A stretch of 33,841 bases of DNA. Source: Halobacteriales archaeon QS_8_65_32 (GTDB taxonomy: Archaea > Halobacteriota > Halobacteria > Halobacteriales > Halococcaceae). The position numbers were made by a program, and so were the translations under genes. The stretch lies in the NCBI GenBank assembly GCA_003022925.1, contig PXRY01000093.1, forward strand, positions 1-33,841. The letters are read 5' to 3'. The notes below the pieces were generated by a model. That model ran no database searches. It saw only the letters and a list, made by a program, of their open reading frames with translations, and had not been told where the DNA came from. How positions within the stretch are numbered: position 1 is the stretch's first letter; every line of letters begins with the position of its first letter. Positions 30,655 through 33,841 of this stretch are shown piece by piece.

Positions 30655-31497
30655 CTAGTTGGTTCGGTCGCCGACGATCCAGCGGTCGTATATCGACGCA
30701 CCTCCGGTGTCCTGCTGGGCGACGACGACCCCGCTTTCGGACTGACGGTTGACTGACTCGGGCACGGTTCCGAACGCGGACTGCCTGAGCAATCCGCCCG
30801 TCGGCGATCCCAGCACGGTCTTGTCGTACTCGTTCGAGCGGGTAACGATCGCCTCGGCGACGTCGCCCGGGGCTTCGGCGAGTTCTATCTCGACGTTCTC
30901 GACCCCCGAGAGGATGCGCTGTGCTGCTCCGAGGATCGCCTCTCCGTCCTCTCGGCTCTCGGCTCTCGGGTTCTCGTCGAGGAAGTGGACGATGTCAACG
31001 TGTGCGTCGGCGGCGAGCCTGGCGTGTGGCCCGCCGCTGGTCGCCAGCAGTATCCGCTCGATCGGCGTCTCCTCGCCTACATCTCCCTTCTCGCCCCGCT
31101 TCTCGGTGAAGACGTCACACTCCGTCCGGGCGAGAACTTTCTCGACGGTGTCACCGCTGAGCAGGCGTCGACGCTGGCTGTGTTCGGCCTGGGTCGCTAA
31201 CACGACGCCGTCACAGTTCTCGTTCTCGACGGCGTTGAGGATCGATTCCGCCTCATCGCGCGTCCAATACACCAGACCGTCGGCCTCCGTGCCCGTCTCC
31301 CTGGCGATTGCCAGCAGCTCTGCGAGTTCCTCGTGTGCCTCGATCGAGAGGGCGTCGTCCTCTGAGATGGCGTCGAGCGGCGTCGATTGGGGCACCGTGG
31401 CTAGATATAGTACTGTCAAAGTTCCCTCGCGCTCGCGAGCCAGGATCGGCTCCAGTGCCGTGATCGCGTTCGTCCTCGCCGCGATCATCGCGGGCAT
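30655..31497 (-). CDS. Double-UspA universal stress protein, 5'-truncated
   Basis: The frame is open for 280 residues, but family similarity begins only at about residue 17 (LAREREGTLTVLYLATVPQS). The first UspA domain therefore lacks its beta-1 strand (the usual xxILVPLA) and most of helix 1. The remainder is sound: EAESILNAVENENCDGVVLA, a degenerate ATP loop, then domain two IERILLATSGGPHARLAADA, and IVTRSNEYDKTVLGSPTGGL then LRQSAFGTVPESV. The apparent N-terminus MPAMIAARTNAITALEPI is the antisense of the permease fragment on the other strand, so it is not native. I read it as a gene that lost about 30 N-terminal codons and its promoter in the deletion near 31,445, although the open frame could still be translated. 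It is best called non-functional. Confidence 0.6.
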   Translation of the reverse strand: MPAMIAARTNAITALEPILAREREGTLTVLYLATVPQSTPLDAISEDDALSIEAHEELAELLAIARETGTEADGLVYWTRDEAESILNAVENENCDGVVLATQAEHSQRRRLLSGDTVEKVLARTECDVFTEKRGEKGDVGEETPIERILLATSGGPHARLAADAHVDIVHFLDENPRAESREDGEAILGAAQRILSGVENVEIELAEAPGDVAEAIVTRSNEYDKTVLGSPTGGLLRQSAFGTVPESVNRQSESGVVVAQQDTGGASIYDRWIVGDRTN

Positions 31498-33650
31498 TAC
31501 CGCCGGGGCCTACTCGGAGTTCGCTTCGGTCTACTCGGAGAACGGCGGGGGGTATCTCTTTACCTCCCGGACCTTCGGGGACCGCGACCTGCTTGCCTAC
31601 GCCATCGGGATGTCGCTCTTCTTGGGATATACGGGGACGACGGCCTTCTGCCTCGCGACGATGGACGAGTGGGTCGTCCGCTTCGTCCTTCCCGAGTCGC
31701 TTCACTTCCTGCCCCACGGCACCTTCGGCGTGCTCACTGCGATACTGCTGGGCGTGCTCAACGCTCGTGGCACCGAGGAGTCGGGGACCTCACCACGCGT
31801 TTCTCGACCGACGTCATAAGCATCGTAAGCGTCGCTGCGTTAGCCTTCATTACTTTCTTCGGATTTTCGGCGATCGCCGCGAGCGCCGGGGAGATCATCG
31901 AACCACGGAAAACGGTTCCCAGGGCGATCACTGCCTCGATGGTGACGGTCACGATACTCTATGCACTCGTGATCGTCGCGATGGTCAACTCGCCAGTACC
32001 CGCCGAGGTGGTCGCCCGCCAGGGTGAGACCGTAATGGGCACCGTCGCGGCGGCCTTTTTCGAACGGTTCGGGCTCGCCGCGGTAGGCCAGGGACTCATC
32101 GTCGCCGGGGCGATCTTCAGTATGGTCTCGGCGTCGAATGCCTCGATCCTAGCGGCGACCGGGATCGGCTCGCTTATGGGCCGGCAAGGGCAGGCCCCGC
32201 GGCGTTTCTCCTGCATCGATTCCGGTACGGAACGCCTACCTGGAGCGTCGGGACGGCGACGGCGGCGATCGTTTCCCTGATCGTCGTCTTCATGACCCTC
32301 TTCCCTGCCGAAGGCGGGCTCGGCGGTCTCCACCTCGGCCTCGAAGCGCTCACCGGTTTCGCAACGCTCAATCTCCTCCTGCCGCTCGCGGTCGTGAACG
32401 TCGCGCTCGTCTACTCTTGGCGGAAGTTCCCCGAAATCGAACGGGGTTTTCGGGTGCCCGGCGTTCCCCTCGTCCCGGCGCTCGGGGTGATCGCGAACCT
32501 CGCGCTGATCTACAACCTACCTCGGATCGGCGTCGTCACCGGACTGGTGCTCACAGCCACACTGATCGTCGCGTACCTCCTCTGGGGTGGGGCCCCCGAC
32601 ATCGAGGAGGTATTCGAGCGGGTCACGGAACCGACCGGCCCGGCGAGCACGAACGGCGGCAGCGCGAATCGTAGTCCTATGGGTGCCGACGGAACGAGTT
32701 CGCGATCGGAGAACAGTAGCACTGACCGAGACGGGACGGCAGACCGCTTTCGGGTGCTCGTCCCGGTCGCCCGCCCCGATCGGGCAGTGACCTACGCTCG
32801 GCTCGCGGCGACGATCGGCCGGTTCCGCGATGAGGACCCGCTCGTCGAGATCATCAACGTCACCACCATCCCCGACCAGACTCCGAACGAAACCGTCACG
32901 GACGTTGCTAAAGAACGTGCGGCACAGCTACGGGAGTCGTTGGCGGATGCGTCGATCGATGCCGACTACACTGTCGAGGGCCACATCTGTCGTGACATCG
33001 CGTTCGACGTGCTTCAAAGCGCTCGCGAGGACGAGGCCGACCTCATTGCCATGGGCTACCCCGAAGAGCACCAGGAGGTCGCCCAGAAGATCGAGTACAA
33101 CGCTCCCTGCGACGTGCTCTTCGCGTCGGGGCTCGCCGACAGGGAGGGAAGCACTGCGGACCCGCGTGAGATCTCGATCGTAAATATCGGCGCCGGTGGC
33201 GGTCCCCACCACAGAGCGCTGCTGCCGGTCGTGAACGCGATGGGCCAGCAGGGCACCGAGGTTCGCGTTATAAGCGTCGCGCCGACCGGTGATAGCGGCA
33301 CTGAAGAAAGCGTCGAAAGCACGATGGCGGGGCTTTCGGGGACCGAACGGGTCGAAGTTCACAACATCAGCGCGGCGAGCGTCGCCGAAGGGTTGGTCTC
33401 AGCGGCCGCGGAGAACGGCGGCGTGCTTTTGATCGGCGCGACCCGCACTCGGCGACTCCGTCAGTGGGTGTTCGGCAGCACACCCGACCGGGTGATCGCC
33501 CTCGCGGAGGACGCCGGCGTCCCTGTGTTCGTCTACGCTGGATCTACCAGTGTCGCTGGTAGTGTCGAAGATTTCCTCTTTCCGTTCTATCGCTACTACC
33601 AACGGCTACAGCGGAGCCGTCGCCCACTCAGTGGTTCCTCCGAATCCTGA
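31445..33650 (+). pseudogene. Second APC permease-UspA fusion, 5'-truncated and frameshifted
   Basis: Similarity to APC permeases starts abruptly at GSSAVIAFVLAAIIAGITAG; the first helix and the GxGxMIGAGIF motif are missing. The frame runs through YSENGGGYLFTSRTFGDRDL and LGVLNARGTEESG. It changes near 31785, where a stretch of helix also seems lost, to DLTTRFSTDVISIVSVAALA and FITFFGFSAIAASAGEIIEP, then IFSMVSASNASILAATGIGS. Near 32200 it changes again to LHRFRYGTPTWSVGTATAAI. From there a long intact frame (452 codons from the ATG at 32292) carries the last helices (GFATLNLLLPLAVVNVALVY) and two UspA domains (FRVLVPVARPDRAVTYARLA; SIVNIGAGGGPHHRALLPVV, then LLIGATRTRRLRQWVFGSTP). It has the same architecture as the pseudogene at 27602-29849 but is clearly a different paralogue. 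It ends FPFYRYYQRLQRSRRPL. Confidence 0.8.
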
Positions 33651-33841
33651 ACGACATAGATCCTATGCACCGTCTCGTTCAGCATCGCCCCGATGGGTGC
33701 GGTCATTGAGCGCTTAGCTCGGTCATTGGAAATCGTAGTAGCAAAGAGCAGGTTCTATACGGCACTCCTCGCACACAGCAGTACTATCTCGCTTGTAGTG
33801 GTTCCGGGTGAACTTCGACTAGTACCGAAACACCGGTTAGG
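33651..33841 (-). other. Tail of the window with a possible Cys-rich coding fragment
   Basis: On the minus strand a frame between a TAG at about 33816-33818 and TGA at 33723-33725 reads SKFTRNHYKRDSTAVCEECR then IEPALCYYDFQ. The CEEC pair and the aromatic-rich end look protein-like, perhaps a zinc-ribbon end, but there is no start codon and the frame is only 31 codons. It is probably another relic. Otherwise I see nothing here. Confidence 0.2.

Noticed and set aside
1-33841. tRNA or rRNA genes
   Set aside because: I looked for GGTTCGAATC-type T-arms and cloverleaf pairing. The few GTTCGAATC matches (for example near 9964 and 11958) are inside coding sequence with no supporting arms.

Overview
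The window is chromosomal DNA of a halophilic archaeon (class Halobacteria). The evidence is high GC with GAC/GTC/CTC-rich codons, acidic proteins, TATA boxes about 26-28 nt before start codons that suggest leaderless mRNAs, and archaeal genes such as secE-spt5, a Get3/ArsA ATPase, an archaeal RibL FAD synthase, a JAMM protease and a surface protein with a PGF-CTERM-like tail. I cannot name the genus from sequence alone.

Layout. 0-6 kb: the tail of a bacterio-opsin-activator-type regulator, a renalase-like flavoprotein, a Get3/ArsA ATPase with two large Gly/Phe-rich inserts, an unrecognised protein with two HTH-like segments, a class I aminotransferase and a tiny CxxC protein. 6-9 kb: a small broken gene, a CinA-type amidohydrolase and a PGF-CTERM-like surface protein. 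9-12 kb: a PHP-domain protein, the secE-spt5 operon and a HIT protein. 12-18 kb: a candidate lactate/2-hydroxyacid oxidation island, with lutC-like and fused lutB-lutA-like genes on the plus strand facing a large FAD/Fe-S D-lactate-dehydrogenase-type gene. 18-22 kb: a PRC-barrel protein, an RCK-DHH-DHHA1 phosphoesterase, a membrane protein and a frameshifted small gene. 22-27.4 kb: the JAMM-ribL operon, tpiA, an MFS transporter and S-adenosylhomocysteine hydrolase.

27.4-33.7 kb is a gene graveyard. It holds two amino-acid permease genes with C-terminal UspA domains and two separate UspA genes. All are broken by frameshifts, stops or 5' truncation. Two of them appear to have lost their 5' ends in one deletion of a divergent promoter region near 31,445.

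The most novel signal is a dispersed structured element present three times (6426-6548 plus strand, 23271-23343 minus strand, 25867-26026 plus strand). Each copy has the same nested helices (GGGACT/GGTCTC, GGAAG/CTTYC, a GGG/GGG internal loop, CCG/CGG), covarying inner stems, and apical sequence of very different length. Each sits 80-90 nt upstream of a gene in the same orientation (cinA, JAMM, ahcY), but upstream of that gene's own predicted TATA box, so it looks like an independent small RNA or a REP-like element rather than a leader. A second hairpin family occurs at 20353-20407 and 22078-22150.
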